Assembly (NCBI RefSeq): GCF_014062345.1
Contig: NZ_JACGLS010000007.1
Coordinates: 1-64,000 of the forward strand
Length of the DNA stretch: 64,000 nucleotides
Source: Tenacibaculum pelagium
Lineage (GTDB): Bacteria > Bacteroidota > Bacteroidia > Flavobacteriales > Flavobacteriaceae
Direction: 5' to 3'
Made by a program: the position numbers and the translations under genes. Shown here piece after piece: positions 31,374 to 40,570 of this stretch (within the stretch, counting starts at the first letter, position 1; each line of letters begins with the position of its first letter). The notes beneath the pieces were generated by a model, which saw only the letters and a list, made by a program, of their open reading frames with translations, was not told the origin of the DNA and searched no databases.

Positions 31374-34300
31374 ATGAAATTAAGATCTTTATTATTTTAC
31401 ATAGCAGTAATCATTTTATCTGGATGTGCCTCATACAATGCTAAATATGCAGATAATATTACTCAAAAAACCATTACTTCAAATAAAGAGCTAGTACACT
31501 CTTTTTACTTAATTGGAGATGCTGGTAATGCTAACATAGGAGAGACTATTCCATCACTAACTTATTTTCAAAAAGCATTAGAAAAATCTAACAAAAATGC
31601 TACAGCTTTATTTTTAGGTGACAATGTTTATCCGCATGGTGTTCCTAAGAAAGACCATAAAAATAGAGTCCTAGCAGAACATCGTATACAAACACAAATT
31701 GATGCGGTAAATGGTTTTAAAGGAAACCCAATTTTCATTCCTGGGAATCATGATTGGTACAATGGTGTAAAAGGATTAAAACGACAAGAAAAAATAGTTG
31801 AAGAAGCTTTAGGTAAAGGTTCTTTTTTACCTGAAAACGGATGTGGACTTAAGAAAGTAGAAATTAATGATGATTTAACTTTAATTATAATTGATAGTCG
31901 TTGGTTTATTACTGATTGGAACAAACACCCTACAATTAACGAAAACTGTGACATAAAAACTCGTGAACGATTTATAGATGAAGTTTGGGCTTTATTTAAA
32001 AAGAACCGATATAAAAATGTGGTAGTTGCAATGCATCACCCAATGTTTTCAAACGGACCACATGGTGGAAGTTATTCTTTTAAAGATCACATGAGTCCAT
32101 TACCTATTTTAGGTACACTAAAAAATGGATTGCGTACACATGCAGGAATTCAAACCGATATTTTCAATAAAAATTATACCTCTTTTGTAAACAGGCTTCA
32201 AGCTATTTCTGGAGACTTTAGACAAAACATTGTTTTTGTTTCTGGGCACGAACACAATTTACAATACATTGAAAAAAATCCTGAGACTGAAAATAATTTA
32301 CAATACGGTAAATTCAAACAAATTATTAGTGGTGCAGGATCGAAACAATCAGCTGCATTGGCTAATTACGGAGCTCAATTTACGTATGGAAATCACGGAT
32401 ATGCTATTTTAAACTACTACAAAGACGGTTCTGCTATTGTAGAGTTTTATTCAGCCAATGAAAAAGATGGAAACAAGTTATTATTCAGCAAACAAATCAT
32501 TGAGCCTAAAAAGGCACAAATCCATAATAATTTTCCAGAATACGATACTCATAAAGAATTTGTAGAGGCATCTATTTATGATTCTAAAAACACTAATGTA
32601 AGTGGTTTTCATAAATTTATGTGGGGAGATTTACACAGAGACAAATACGGCAAAAAAATTAAAGTTCCTGTTTTAGAATTAGAGAATGTATATGGAGGAT
32701 TAAAACCTATTCAACGAGGTGGAGGAAACCAAACCAATTCTTTACGTTTAGAAAATACTGATGGAAAGCAATATGTACTACGCTCTATGGTAAAAGACGG
32801 AAGTCGTATTATGGGAGGTATTTTAAAAGGAACTATTTTAATTGATGTGGTTCAAGATATTTTTACCATGTCGCATCCGTATGCTGCATTTGTAGTTCCA
32901 GATATGGCAGAAGCAGTAAATATTTATCATACCAATCCGAAATTATATTATATGCCAAAACAGCCTGCTTTAGCACAATACAATGATGTTTTTGGTGGTG
33001 GATTGTACTTATTAGAAGAGCGTCCTGCAGGAGACAGAAGTGAGTTAGATAACTTCGGGAATTCTAAAAAAATCATCAATACGTTGGATGTACTAGAAAA
33101 GATTCGTAAAAACGGTAAACATTCAGTAGATCAAGAGTGGGCTATGCGTTCTCGATTATTTGACATGGTAATTGGTGATTGGGATAGACACGAAGACCAA
33201 TGGCGTTGGGCATCTTTTAAAACTGATGATGGTAAAACTTATTATCGTCCAATTCCTAGAGATAGAGATCAACCGTTTTCTAAGTTTGATGGAGTAATGA
33301 TTCCTTTATTTCAACAGTTTGCACCTTTAGTAAAAAACATGCAAACTTTCGATCACGATATTAAAGACATGAAATGGTACAACAATTACCCTCGTTTCTT
33401 TGATGCAGAGTTTTTAAATAAATTAACGCTTGCAGATTGGCAAAAGCAAGCTGATTATATTCAAGAAAATTTAACGGATACTGTTATTGAAAATGCCATA
33501 AAACAATTGCCAGAAGCGATTTACAATTTAGATGGAAAAGAAACCATTGATAAAATTAAATCTCGAAGAGATAAATTAAATGACATTGCTAAACGTTACT
33601 ATGAAAAGCAAGCAAAGACTGTTTATGTAGTTGGTACTGATAAAGACGATAAATTCATCATTAAAAGGTTAAATGATGATGAAACCAATATTACAGTCTT
33701 TAGAAAAGAAGACGAAATATACAATCGTACTTTTAAAACAGATGAAACCAAGGAAGTTCAACTATATGGACTAAACGGCAATGATGAATTCTTAATTTCT
33801 GGAGATGTAAACGATGGAATTTTACTTAGAATTATTGGAGGACAAGACCATGATGTATATACCGATAAATCTAGAGTAGCTGGATGGAGTAAAAAAACAA
33901 AAATCTATGATTATAAATCGAAGAAAAATACGGTAAACCCAAGTAAAGAAACAGCCGATTTACGTTCAGACAACTATATCAAAAATACATACGACCACAG
34001 AGATATTAACAATAATACTACCGTAGTTTTTCCTAGTTTAGGTAGCAACCCAGATGATGGCTTTTTCTTTGGTGCTGCATTAACCTATACTAAGCACGGA
34101 TTTAAAAAACGTCCATTTGCTAGTCAACACAACTTAGCAGCGAATTATTATTCGTCAACTAATGGTTACGACTTCGAATACAATGGAGAATTCACAGAGT
34201 TCATTGGTAACTGGAGCCTACATTTACGAGGTAAAATTACGAGTAATAATTATTCAATTAATTTCTTTGGCTTTGGTAATGATACACAATTCTTAATGCC

Positions 34301-35075
34301 AACTGGAGATATTGATGAAGATTTAGATAGATATCGAGTGAAAAGAAGTGAATTGAGTTTTACACCATCACTATTAAGAAGATTACGCGGTGGAAGCATT
34401 TTAAAACTATCTGCTTTAATTGAAGGAATTGAAGTACAAAACACTCCTAATAGATTTATTACAAACTATAATCAAAGTCCGATTAATATTTTCGACAGAA
34501 ACTATTTCTTAGGAGGTGAATTAAATTTCACGCACAATAGAGTAGACAATACTAGCTTCCCTACCAAAGGAATGAATTTTGAAGCTTCTATAGGAGCTAA
34601 AGCAAAATCTGACGATTTTGATAGACGCTTTGGATATATTAAAAGTTCATTAGCTTTTTATCAGAACTTAGTACAAAATCGATCGTTAGTTTTTGCATCA
34701 GAAATAGGCACACATATTAATTTTGGTAACCGTTTTGAGTTTTACCAAGGAGCTACTTTAGGAGGTGATAAAAGCTTAAGAGGATTTAATCGTCAACGTT
34801 TTACAGGTACCGAAAGCTTTTATCATTCAAATGATTTAAGATTACGTTTTGGTAGGTTTAAAACAGGAGTTCTTCCTATGAAAATTGGTGTTTCTGGTGG
34901 ATTCGATTACGGTCGTGTTTGGTCGCCGCATTCTCCTAATTCAACTACTTGGCATACCAGTTATGGTGGTTCTGTTTGGTTAAGCGGTATTGATATGTTT
35001 ACTGCTAACATCTCTTACTTTCAAGGAAATGAAAATGAAAACAGGATTGCTTTCGGAATTGGCTTTGCCTTTTAA
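31374..35075 (+). CDS. metallophosphoesterase lipoprotein fused to an outer-membrane beta-barrel
   Basis: A 1233-residue protein from ATG 31374, chosen because it gives a lipoprotein signal (LSGC, Cys18). Residues about 40-380 are a calcineurin-like phosphoesterase with GDAGN, GDNVYP, GNHDWYNG, HHPMFSNGPHGG and SGHEHN. A long middle region has PRDRDQPFSKFDG. The last ~350 residues are a BamA/D15-type barrel with GGDKSLRGFNRQRF and a C-terminal Phe. It should sit in the outer membrane with a metal phosphoesterase domain, possibly for phosphate or nucleotide release. No POTRA domains are visible. Confidence 0.85.
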   Translation: MKLRSLLFYIAVIILSGCASYNAKYADNITQKTITSNKELVHSFYLIGDAGNANIGETIPSLTYFQKALEKSNKNATALFLGDNVYPHGVPKKDHKNRVLAEHRIQTQIDAVNGFKGNPIFIPGNHDWYNGVKGLKRQEKIVEEALGKGSFLPENGCGLKKVEINDDLTLIIIDSRWFITDWNKHPTINENCDIKTRERFIDEVWALFKKNRYKNVVVAMHHPMFSNGPHGGSYSFKDHMSPLPILGTLKNGLRTHAGIQTDIFNKNYTSFVNRLQAISGDFRQNIVFVSGHEHNLQYIEKNPETENNLQYGKFKQIISGAGSKQSAALANYGAQFTYGNHGYAILNYYKDGSAIVEFYSANEKDGNKLLFSKQIIEPKKAQIHNNFPEYDTHKEFVEASIYDSKNTNVSGFHKFMWGDLHRDKYGKKIKVPVLELENVYGGLKPIQRGGGNQTNSLRLENTDGKQYVLRSMVKDGSRIMGGILKGTILIDVVQDIFTMSHPYAAFVVPDMAEAVNIYHTNPKLYYMPKQPALAQYNDVFGGGLYLLEERPAGDRSELDNFGNSKKIINTLDVLEKIRKNGKHSVDQEWAMRSRLFDMVIGDWDRHEDQWRWASFKTDDGKTYYRPIPRDRDQPFSKFDGVMIPLFQQFAPLVKNMQTFDHDIKDMKWYNNYPRFFDAEFLNKLTLADWQKQADYIQENLTDTVIENAIKQLPEAIYNLDGKETIDKIKSRRDKLNDIAKRYYEKQAKTVYVVGTDKDDKFIIKRLNDDETNITVFRKEDEIYNRTFKTDETKEVQLYGLNGNDEFLISGDVNDGILLRIIGGQDHDVYTDKSRVAGWSKKTKIYDYKSKKNTVNPSKETADLRSDNYIKNTYDHRDINNNTTVVFPSLGSNPDDGFFFGAALTYTKHGFKKRPFASQHNLAANYYSSTNGYDFEYNGEFTEFIGNWSLHLRGKITSNNYSINFFGFGNDTQFLMPTGDIDEDLDRYRVKRSELSFTPSLLRRLRGGSILKLSALIEGIEVQNTPNRFITNYNQSPINIFDRNYFLGGELNFTHNRVDNTSFPTKGMNFEASIGAKAKSDDFDRRFGYIKSSLAFYQNLVQNRSLVFASEIGTHINFGNRFEFYQGATLGGDKSLRGFNRQRFTGTESFYHSNDLRLRFGRFKTGVLPMKIGVSGGFDYGRVWSPHSPNSTTWHTSYGGSVWLSGIDMFTANISYFQGNENENRIAFGIGFAF

Positions 35076-35084
35076 TTTATTTAT

Positions 35085-35456
35085 ATGTCTCAACAAATTA
35101 TATTAGTTTTTGCCGCAGTATTCGGTATGTTAGCAGTAGTGTTTGGTGCTTTTGGGGCACATGCTTTAAAAAAAATCTTAACCGATGATCAACTTAAAAG
35201 CTTTGAAACTGGTGTAAAATACCAAATGTATCATGCAATTGTGTTACTATTTATTGGCAACCATTTTACAACTCCAAATCCACTAATGGGTTGGTGTTTC
35301 ATTATCGGAATTATTTTATTTTCCTTTAGTATTTACGGGTTAGTATTATCGGATGCCAAAGGTAAAAAGATGAAGTTTTTAGGGCCTGTTACACCGCTAG
35401 GAGGTTTATTATTAATTATTGGATGGGCTACGGTGTTATTTAAGTTTATTGCCTAA
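35085..35456 (+). CDS. DUF423 membrane protein (YgdD-like)
   Basis: A 123-residue protein with four transmembrane helices and the family's GAFGAHALK and YQMYHAIVLL motifs. Inner membrane; function unknown. It starts 9 nt after the phosphoesterase gene and overlaps the end of the convergent ABC gene by 11 nt. Confidence 0.92.
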   Translation: MSQQIILVFAAVFGMLAVVFGAFGAHALKKILTDDQLKSFETGVKYQMYHAIVLLFIGNHFTTPNPLMGWCFIIGIILFSFSIYGLVLSDAKGKKMKFLGPVTPLGGLLLIIGWATVLFKFIA

Positions 35457-36093
35457 TATATCCGTAAGAAATTAAATCTTCTTCAGTTTTAATTTCTTTT
35501 AAAACACCTTTAAACAACATATATTTTTTATCTGAAAGTTGTAATGTGTTTTCATAATTGTGATCTACAATTACAATTCCTTTATCTTTTTTATTTTCTA
35601 AAATGTAATCAGAGATTAGTTTAGTATATATGGGAGACATCCCACTAAAAGGCTCATCAAGTAGCACAAATTTATGCTCTAGGTTTAATAAAATAAAAAC
35701 CTCTAAAAACCGTCTATTTCCATAAGATAAATCTTCAACTTTCTTATTATAAAACTCCTTTACTATCTCAGGTAAAATAACTTCTTTAGAAAGATACATT
35801 GCTATTGTTTTTTTTACCGATAAGCTTTTTAGCAAATATCCATCTTGCGGTAAATAAGAAATTACATCTTTATATTTATACGGTTGCTTAAGTACTTTAT
35901 TATTGAATTTAAAAAAGCTAAAATCGGCTTTCTCAACTCCAAATAAAACTTTAAGTAATGTAGACTTTCCAGAACCATTTCTTCCAAGTATTGCTACAAT
36001 TTCAGATGGATTTAGTTTTAAATACACTCCGTTTAAAATTCGAGTGTCTTTATACTTTTTAACTATGCTATCAGCTTCGAAACTACAAGACAT
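35446..36093 (-). CDS. stand-alone ABC transporter ATPase
   Basis: A 215-residue ATPase with Walker A GRNGSGKST (about 36-44), a Q loop (LPQDG), signature LSYGNRR and Walker B FVLLDEPFSG. No permease is encoded next to it apart from a small membrane protein (36083-36376) that overlaps its start by 11 nt. It may energise a permease encoded elsewhere. The LSYGN signature departs from LSGGQ. Confidence 0.88.
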   Translation of the reverse strand: MSCSFEADSIVKKYKDTRILNGVYLKLNPSEIVAILGRNGSGKSTLLKVLFGVEKADFSFFKFNNKVLKQPYKYKDVISYLPQDGYLLKSLSVKKTIAMYLSKEVILPEIVKEFYNKKVEDLSYGNRRFLEVFILLNLEHKFVLLDEPFSGMSPIYTKLISDYILENKKDKGIVIVDHNYENTLQLSDKKYMLFKGVLKEIKTEEDLISYGYIRQ

Positions 36094-36376
36094 TATAAAT
36101 CATTTTTGCAACCACACCTATCATAAAATTTAATATAAATACGAATAAAAACAATTGTGCTTTGGTTATGGATTTATTAAAATAATAATAAAATTCTTGT
36201 TGCTTAAAATAAGTTGAATATATAAAATATGGCAACCATCCAAGACTAATAAAAAAGACTAATCCGACAAAAAAGTTTGTTAAAAAAGTAATTAGAAAGG
36301 AGAACACAATTCCATATAAAAATGACTTGTAATAAAACTGTAAAAAGAATCTTAGAGTTTGAATATATTTTACCAT
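36083..36376 (-). CDS. small membrane protein
   Basis: A 97-residue protein with about three hydrophobic stretches (10-30, 32-55, 72-92) and no recognised family. It overlaps the ABC ATPase start by 11 nt and follows the propeller lipoprotein by 2 nt, so it is co-expressed with both; it could be a membrane partner of the ATPase, though it is too short for a usual permease. Confidence 0.6.
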   Translation of the reverse strand: MVKYIQTLRFFLQFYYKSFLYGIVFSFLITFLTNFFVGLVFFISLGWLPYFIYSTYFKQQEFYYYFNKSITKAQLFLFVFILNFMIGVVAKMIYNVL

Positions 36377-36378
36377 AG

Positions 36379-37227
36379 TTATTTTATAGAAAACTCATAT
36401 AAATTACCTCCTTTTAAATGTGCTTTCTCATCTGTAATAAATAGTGTGTTATTATTTTTAAAAGTAACCCCTTCTTTTTGAGAAACATGATTAAATGAAT
36501 ATTCTTTTACAACTCCACTAAAAAAATCATCATCATTAAAATCAGTAAAAACGAGTACTGATTGATGATTTAACAATGCTACTTTTTTTCCATTCGGAGA
36601 AATTGCAGCAGCAGTTATCCAACAATGTAAATTGCTACAAGATTCAAACTCAGAAATATATTCAGCAACATGATTGCCTTTAGTTGCTGGTATCTTATAA
36701 AGTGATGTTTTACCGTAATTTCCTTTAACTCTACTTTTCGTAAAAACATAGATAAATCCGTTTTTATAAAACATGCTTTCAGCATCAAAAAAACGATCTT
36801 TCTTTTTTGGCGGAAACTTTTTTTGCGATGGATATGAAAAATGGATTTTTTCAACCTCAACTTTATTTTTAGTTAATAAATCTTGATGCTTAATTTTAAG
36901 AATTCTTAAATCTTTTCGCTTGTTATTATTATTTCCAAAATCTCCAATATACAAGTTCCCTTCTTCATCAGATGTTAAATCTTCCCAATCCTTATTTTTT
37001 GCTTTTATGGCTATTTCTTTAATAATTCTTCCATTTAAATCAACCTTATAAATGGTAGGTGAGTTCCCTCCATCATTAAGCATCCACAATAAATCAGAAT
37101 TATTTGTTTTTTCTATTCCAGAAACTTCTTTAAGTTCATCGGATAAACTAGCAAGTATTTTTAGTTGTCCATAATTTTGACAACTTATTATCAATAGAAA
37201 AGAAAAAAATACAAGTAGTTTTTTCAT
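36379..37227 (-). CDS. beta-propeller-like lipoprotein
   Basis: A 282-residue protein starting MKKLL at 37227 (an upstream in-frame ATG at 37242 overlaps the previous gene). Signal with LIISC. The mature part repeats strand patterns such as LLWMLNDGG.SPTIYKVD, NLYIGDFGNN, WITAAAISPNG and ALLNHQSVLVF, as in propeller proteins that sense or bind ligands outside the cytoplasm. No catalytic motif identified. Confidence 0.7.
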   Translation of the reverse strand: MKKLLVFFSFLLIISCQNYGQLKILASLSDELKEVSGIEKTNNSDLLWMLNDGGNSPTIYKVDLNGRIIKEIAIKAKNKDWEDLTSDEEGNLYIGDFGNNNNKRKDLRILKIKHQDLLTKNKVEVEKIHFSYPSQKKFPPKKKDRFFDAESMFYKNGFIYVFTKSRVKGNYGKTSLYKIPATKGNHVAEYISEFESCSNLHCWITAAAISPNGKKVALLNHQSVLVFTDFNDDDFFSGVVKEYSFNHVSQKEGVTFKNNNTLFITDEKAHLKGGNLYEFSIK

Positions 37228-37235
37228 AGTAGTTA

Positions 37236-38042
37236 TTACCAACCTCCTGAAGCTCCTCCACCACCAAAGCCTCCGCCGCCAAAACCTCCTCCGAAGCCTC
37301 CGCTGCCAAAACCTCCTGATGACCCGCCGAAACCACCACCAAATCCTCCTCGACCTGCGTTGCTTAAAATAATCGTTTCTAAAATATCTCTAGAATCTGT
37401 TCTTCTATAATTTCTTCTACCACCACCACGATTGCCTCTATTTCCTCTTGAAATTAAAATAAAGAAGATGATTATTATGATAATAAAAATAATGAAACTT
37501 GGGTCGAAACCTTCTGATGATTCTTTTCGATTGCCTTTATACTCTCCTGCTAAAGCATCAAAAATTACAGTAGTTCCCTTATCTAAACCAATAAAATAAT
37601 TACCAGTTTTAAACTCAGGAATCATAACTCTATTAATGATTCTTTCAGACATTAAATCTGTTAGCAGATATTCAACCCCATACCCTGTAGAAATATCAAT
37701 TTTTCGATCTTCTACAGCCAATAAAATGAAAACTCCATTGTCCTCTTTCTCTTGCCCAATCCCCCAAGTATGAGCCCAATTAGCTCCTACTAAAGAAATA
37801 TCGTCATCATTTAATGTTTTAACGGTTGCAATTACAACTTGAGTAGAAGTTGTGTCGGAATATTTTACTAGCTTATCCTCCAAAAACTGTTTCTGATTCG
37901 TTGAAAAAATATTCGCATAATCATAAACACTTGTTTGTTCTTTTAAAGGTGGTTTTTTCGGAATTGTAAATCCGTCTTGTGAATATACATTACAAACAAA
38001 GAGTAGGATTACAACACTAAGTATTTTAGAAATTTTATTCAT
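37236..38042 (-). CDS. TPM-domain protein with Gly-rich tail
   Basis: A 268-residue protein: signal peptide (ending NVYSQ), TPM domain (about 35-160, with VYDYANIFS and TGYGVEYLLTD), one transmembrane helix (about 180-200) and a very Gly/Phe-rich tail. TPM domains occur in proteins linked to envelope maintenance or photosystem repair; the exact role is unknown. Adjacent to a second TPM gene and LemA, a common bacterial cluster. Confidence 0.88.
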   Translation of the reverse strand: MNKISKILSVVILLFVCNVYSQDGFTIPKKPPLKEQTSVYDYANIFSTNQKQFLEDKLVKYSDTTSTQVVIATVKTLNDDDISLVGANWAHTWGIGQEKEDNGVFILLAVEDRKIDISTGYGVEYLLTDLMSERIINRVMIPEFKTGNYFIGLDKGTTVIFDALAGEYKGNRKESSEGFDPSFIIFIIIIIIFFILISRGNRGNRGGGRRNYRRTDSRDILETIILSNAGRGGFGGGFGGSSGGFGSGGFGGGFGGGGFGGGGASGGW

Positions 38043-38047
38043 TCGAA

Positions 38048-38485
38048 TTACCCTTTTGAAATTTCATTAGACAATTCATCTTCATCGTTGATCTGCCAAG
38101 GAAAATGTTTCTTTAACTCTTCCCCAGCTTTTAAAATCCCATTGACAATACCTTGCTTAAAGTTTCCTTGTTTAAATTGGGATTGCATACTATTTTTAGT
38201 AGTGTCCCAAAAGTTTTCTGGTACTACTTTGTCAATACCTTTATCACCATAAATTACAAATTTATGGTCATGCACTGCAATATAAATTAAAACAGCATTT
38301 TGTTGTTTTGTGTTAAACATTTTAAGCATACGAAATACTTCTAGTGTACGATTGTAATGAGAAATCTCAGACGATTTTTCTATATGCACACGTATTTCAC
38401 CAGAAGTATTTCGTTCAGCCTGTCTTATTGCTTGAACAATTTCTAATTCTTCTTCCGAAGTTAAAAACTCTTCTACTTCAGACAT
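38048..38485 (-). CDS. TPM-domain protein
   Basis: A 145-residue protein, essentially one TPM domain (IVQAIRQAERNTSGEIRVHIEKSSEI ... KFVIYGDKGIDKVVPENFW) without a signal peptide, probably acting at the cytoplasmic membrane face. Overlaps LemA by one base and precedes the tailed TPM gene by 5 nt. Confidence 0.87.
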   Translation of the reverse strand: MSEVEEFLTSEEELEIVQAIRQAERNTSGEIRVHIEKSSEISHYNRTLEVFRMLKMFNTKQQNAVLIYIAVHDHKFVIYGDKGIDKVVPENFWDTTKNSMQSQFKQGNFKQGIVNGILKAGEELKKHFPWQINDEDELSNEISKG

Positions 38486-39084
38486 TATTTTTTAATAAAA
38501 TCATTAACATCTGGAGCTTTTTCAGCACCTTCATCTGCATTAAATCTATCTTTCTTTTCAAAACCAAACATTCCTGCTAAAACATTTCCTGGAAATTGTC
38601 TGATATGATTGTTATATGGTGTAATTTCTTCATTATAGCGATCACGTTCAACTTTAATTCTGTTTTCTGTACGCTCTAATTCGTTCATCATTTCCTTATA
38701 GTTCTCATTAGCTTTTAACTCTGGATAACGCTCAAAAACAGCTAATAAACGTGATAAAGCAGATGTTAATCCGCTTTGTGCTTGTTGAAATTGTTGTAAT
38801 TGTTGTGGTGTAATATTACTTGGATCTATCTGAATGCTTGTTGCTTTAGATCTAGCCTCAATAACCTTTACAAAAGTTTCTTGTTCATGCTCTGCATAAC
38901 GCTCAGCAACTTTCATTAAATTAGGAATTAAATCTGCTCTACGTTGGTAAGCACTTTCTACCTTAGACCATTTTTCGTTTATATTTTCTTCTAACTTAAT
39001 TGTTGTATTGTAAAACCCTTTTACCCATCCATAGATTCCAAACCCAACAACTGCAAGTATGATTATAGGAAGTAATTTTTTCAT
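38485..39084 (-). CDS. lemA: LemA family protein
   Basis: A 199-residue protein with an N-terminal membrane anchor (residues 5-20) and the LemA helical bundle: YNTTIKLEENINEKWSKVESAYQRRADLIPNLM, then FERYPELKANENYKEMMNELERTENRI, which is diagnostic. It is usually found with TPM proteins, as here. Function incompletely known (membrane protein; linked to envelope processes). Confidence 0.95.
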   Translation of the reverse strand: MKKLLPIIILAVVGFGIYGWVKGFYNTTIKLEENINEKWSKVESAYQRRADLIPNLMKVAERYAEHEQETFVKVIEARSKATSIQIDPSNITPQQLQQFQQAQSGLTSALSRLLAVFERYPELKANENYKEMMNELERTENRIKVERDRYNEEITPYNNHIRQFPGNVLAGMFGFEKKDRFNADEGAEKAPDVNDFIKK

Positions 39085-39102
39085 AATTTTTGATTTTTCG
39101 TT

Positions 39103-39432
39103 TTATAATTGATTTTTGATTTTTTTTAATTCAGCTTTTACTTTTTCTAATCTACTAATAATTTCGTGATTACTAATGACTTTGTTTGGGTTTTTCTTTA
39201 ACTTTTGTTTTGCTCCATCTAAAGTAAATCCTCTTTCTTTTACAAGATTATATATCAATCTAAAATTATCAACATCTTCTTTGGTAAACAAACGATTACC
39301 TTTTGCATTTTTCTTGGGATTTATAATATCGAACTCATTCGCCCAAAAACGAATTAGAGAAGTATTAGCTCCAAATGCTTTAGCTACTTCTCCAATTTTA
39401 TAATATCTTTTTTCAGGTAATTCTATATACAT
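39103..39432 (-). CDS. MerR-family regulator (short)
   Basis: A 109-residue MerR-type DNA-binding protein: RYYKIGEVAKAFGANTSLIRFWANEFDIINPKK is the winged-helix signature, followed by a coiled-coil dimer helix. There is no sensor domain, so it resembles minimal MerR regulators of flavobacteria. It lies between the M23 peptidase and LemA genes (18-nt gaps each side), so it may control them. Confidence 0.88.
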   Translation of the reverse strand: MYIELPEKRYYKIGEVAKAFGANTSLIRFWANEFDIINPKKNAKGNRLFTKEDVDNFRLIYNLVKERGFTLDGAKQKLKKNPNKVISNHEIISRLEKVKAELKKIKNQL

Positions 39433-39450
39433 TCTTCATAGCACTATTAA

Positions 39451-40419
39451 TTAATCATACGATTGCCCCTTTTGTTGTGAAGCTTTTTGCATAGCTACAA
39501 ATTCTTCTGGAGTTAAATCTCCATAATAATAATAAATAGGGTTTACCGGTCTACCATTTTTATGCACTTCGTAATGTAAATGCGGGGCAGCAGAACGACC
39601 TGTGTTACCAACATAACCTATTAAGTCTCCACGCTTCACTTTTTGCCCTCTTTTAGCAACAATTTTATTCATATGTGCATAAATGGTTTCATACCCAAAA
39701 CCGTGGTCTATATATACTACTTTACCAAAAGTAGAACTACGGTGTGCTTTTTTTACAGTTCCATTACCCGAAGCAAAAATTGGTGTACCAGTTGGAGCTG
39801 TAAAATCCATACCATTATGCATACGCCACGACTTTAAAATAGGATGCATACGCATACCATAACCCGAAGCCATACGCTTTAAATCTTCATTCTTTACCGG
39901 TTGAATAGCTGGTATAGAAGCTAACATCTTATCTTTTTCTTTAGCTAAACTTACAATTTCATCTAACGATTTTGATTGCACCACCATTTGTTTAGACAAT
40001 ACATCTATCTCTTTGGTCACATTTTTTATCATTTCGCTATTATCAAAACCATCTAAATGCTTATATCTATTTACCCCTCCAAAACCTGCTTTTCTTTGTT
40101 CTTCTGGTATCGGGCTAGCTTCAAAATAGGTTCTATAAATATTATTATCTCTTTCTTGTAGTTCTGTTAAAATATTAGAACTCTCTTCCATTTTTTTAGA
40201 AAGTAACTCATAATGTAATTGTAAGTTTTCTAATTCTCTTTTTTGAGTACGCTCTTTTGGAGACATTAAAAACTGACTAAACCCAATAAAACCAAAGAAA
40301 GCAATTAACATTGCTCCTAAAACCCATAAAACACTTTTTTTAAGAGTCTCGCTTTTTTTAGCTTCTATTTTTCGGTAAGACAGCGTCTCTGGGTCGTAAT
40401 AATATTTTACTTTCGCCAT
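39451..40419 (-). CDS. M23-family peptidase (LytM)
   Basis: A 322-residue murein endopeptidase with one N-terminal transmembrane anchor (about 28-47), a coiled-coil region (70-170) and a C-terminal LytM domain. Zinc ligands appear in HNGMDF and HLHYEV, with IYAHMNKI between. It resembles anchored M23 factors that act in cell-wall remodelling and division. First gene of the leftward run to the ABC ATPase. Confidence 0.93.
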   Translation of the reverse strand: MAKVKYYYDPETLSYRKIEAKKSETLKKSVLWVLGAMLIAFFGFIGFSQFLMSPKERTQKRELENLQLHYELLSKKMEESSNILTELQERDNNIYRTYFEASPIPEEQRKAGFGGVNRYKHLDGFDNSEMIKNVTKEIDVLSKQMVVQSKSLDEIVSLAKEKDKMLASIPAIQPVKNEDLKRMASGYGMRMHPILKSWRMHNGMDFTAPTGTPIFASGNGTVKKAHRSSTFGKVVYIDHGFGYETIYAHMNKIVAKRGQKVKRGDLIGYVGNTGRSAAPHLHYEVHKNGRPVNPIYYYYGDLTPEEFVAMQKASQQKGQSYD

Positions 40420-40570
40420 AATACTAATTATACTATTTTTGTGCTCTTTAAACGAGCTACCTCAAAAGAGGTTATTGTTTGGAAACTCACAAATTTACAA
40501 AATGTTTTAAAACTTCTTTTTACAAGTAGTTTTTTAATGATATTTTAACAGAAATCAAGATACTAGAGGT

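Noticed and set aside
37148..37342. Minus-strand Val/Ala-rich frame over the Gly-rich TPM tail
   Set aside because: It is an out-of-frame shadow of the low-complexity tail.
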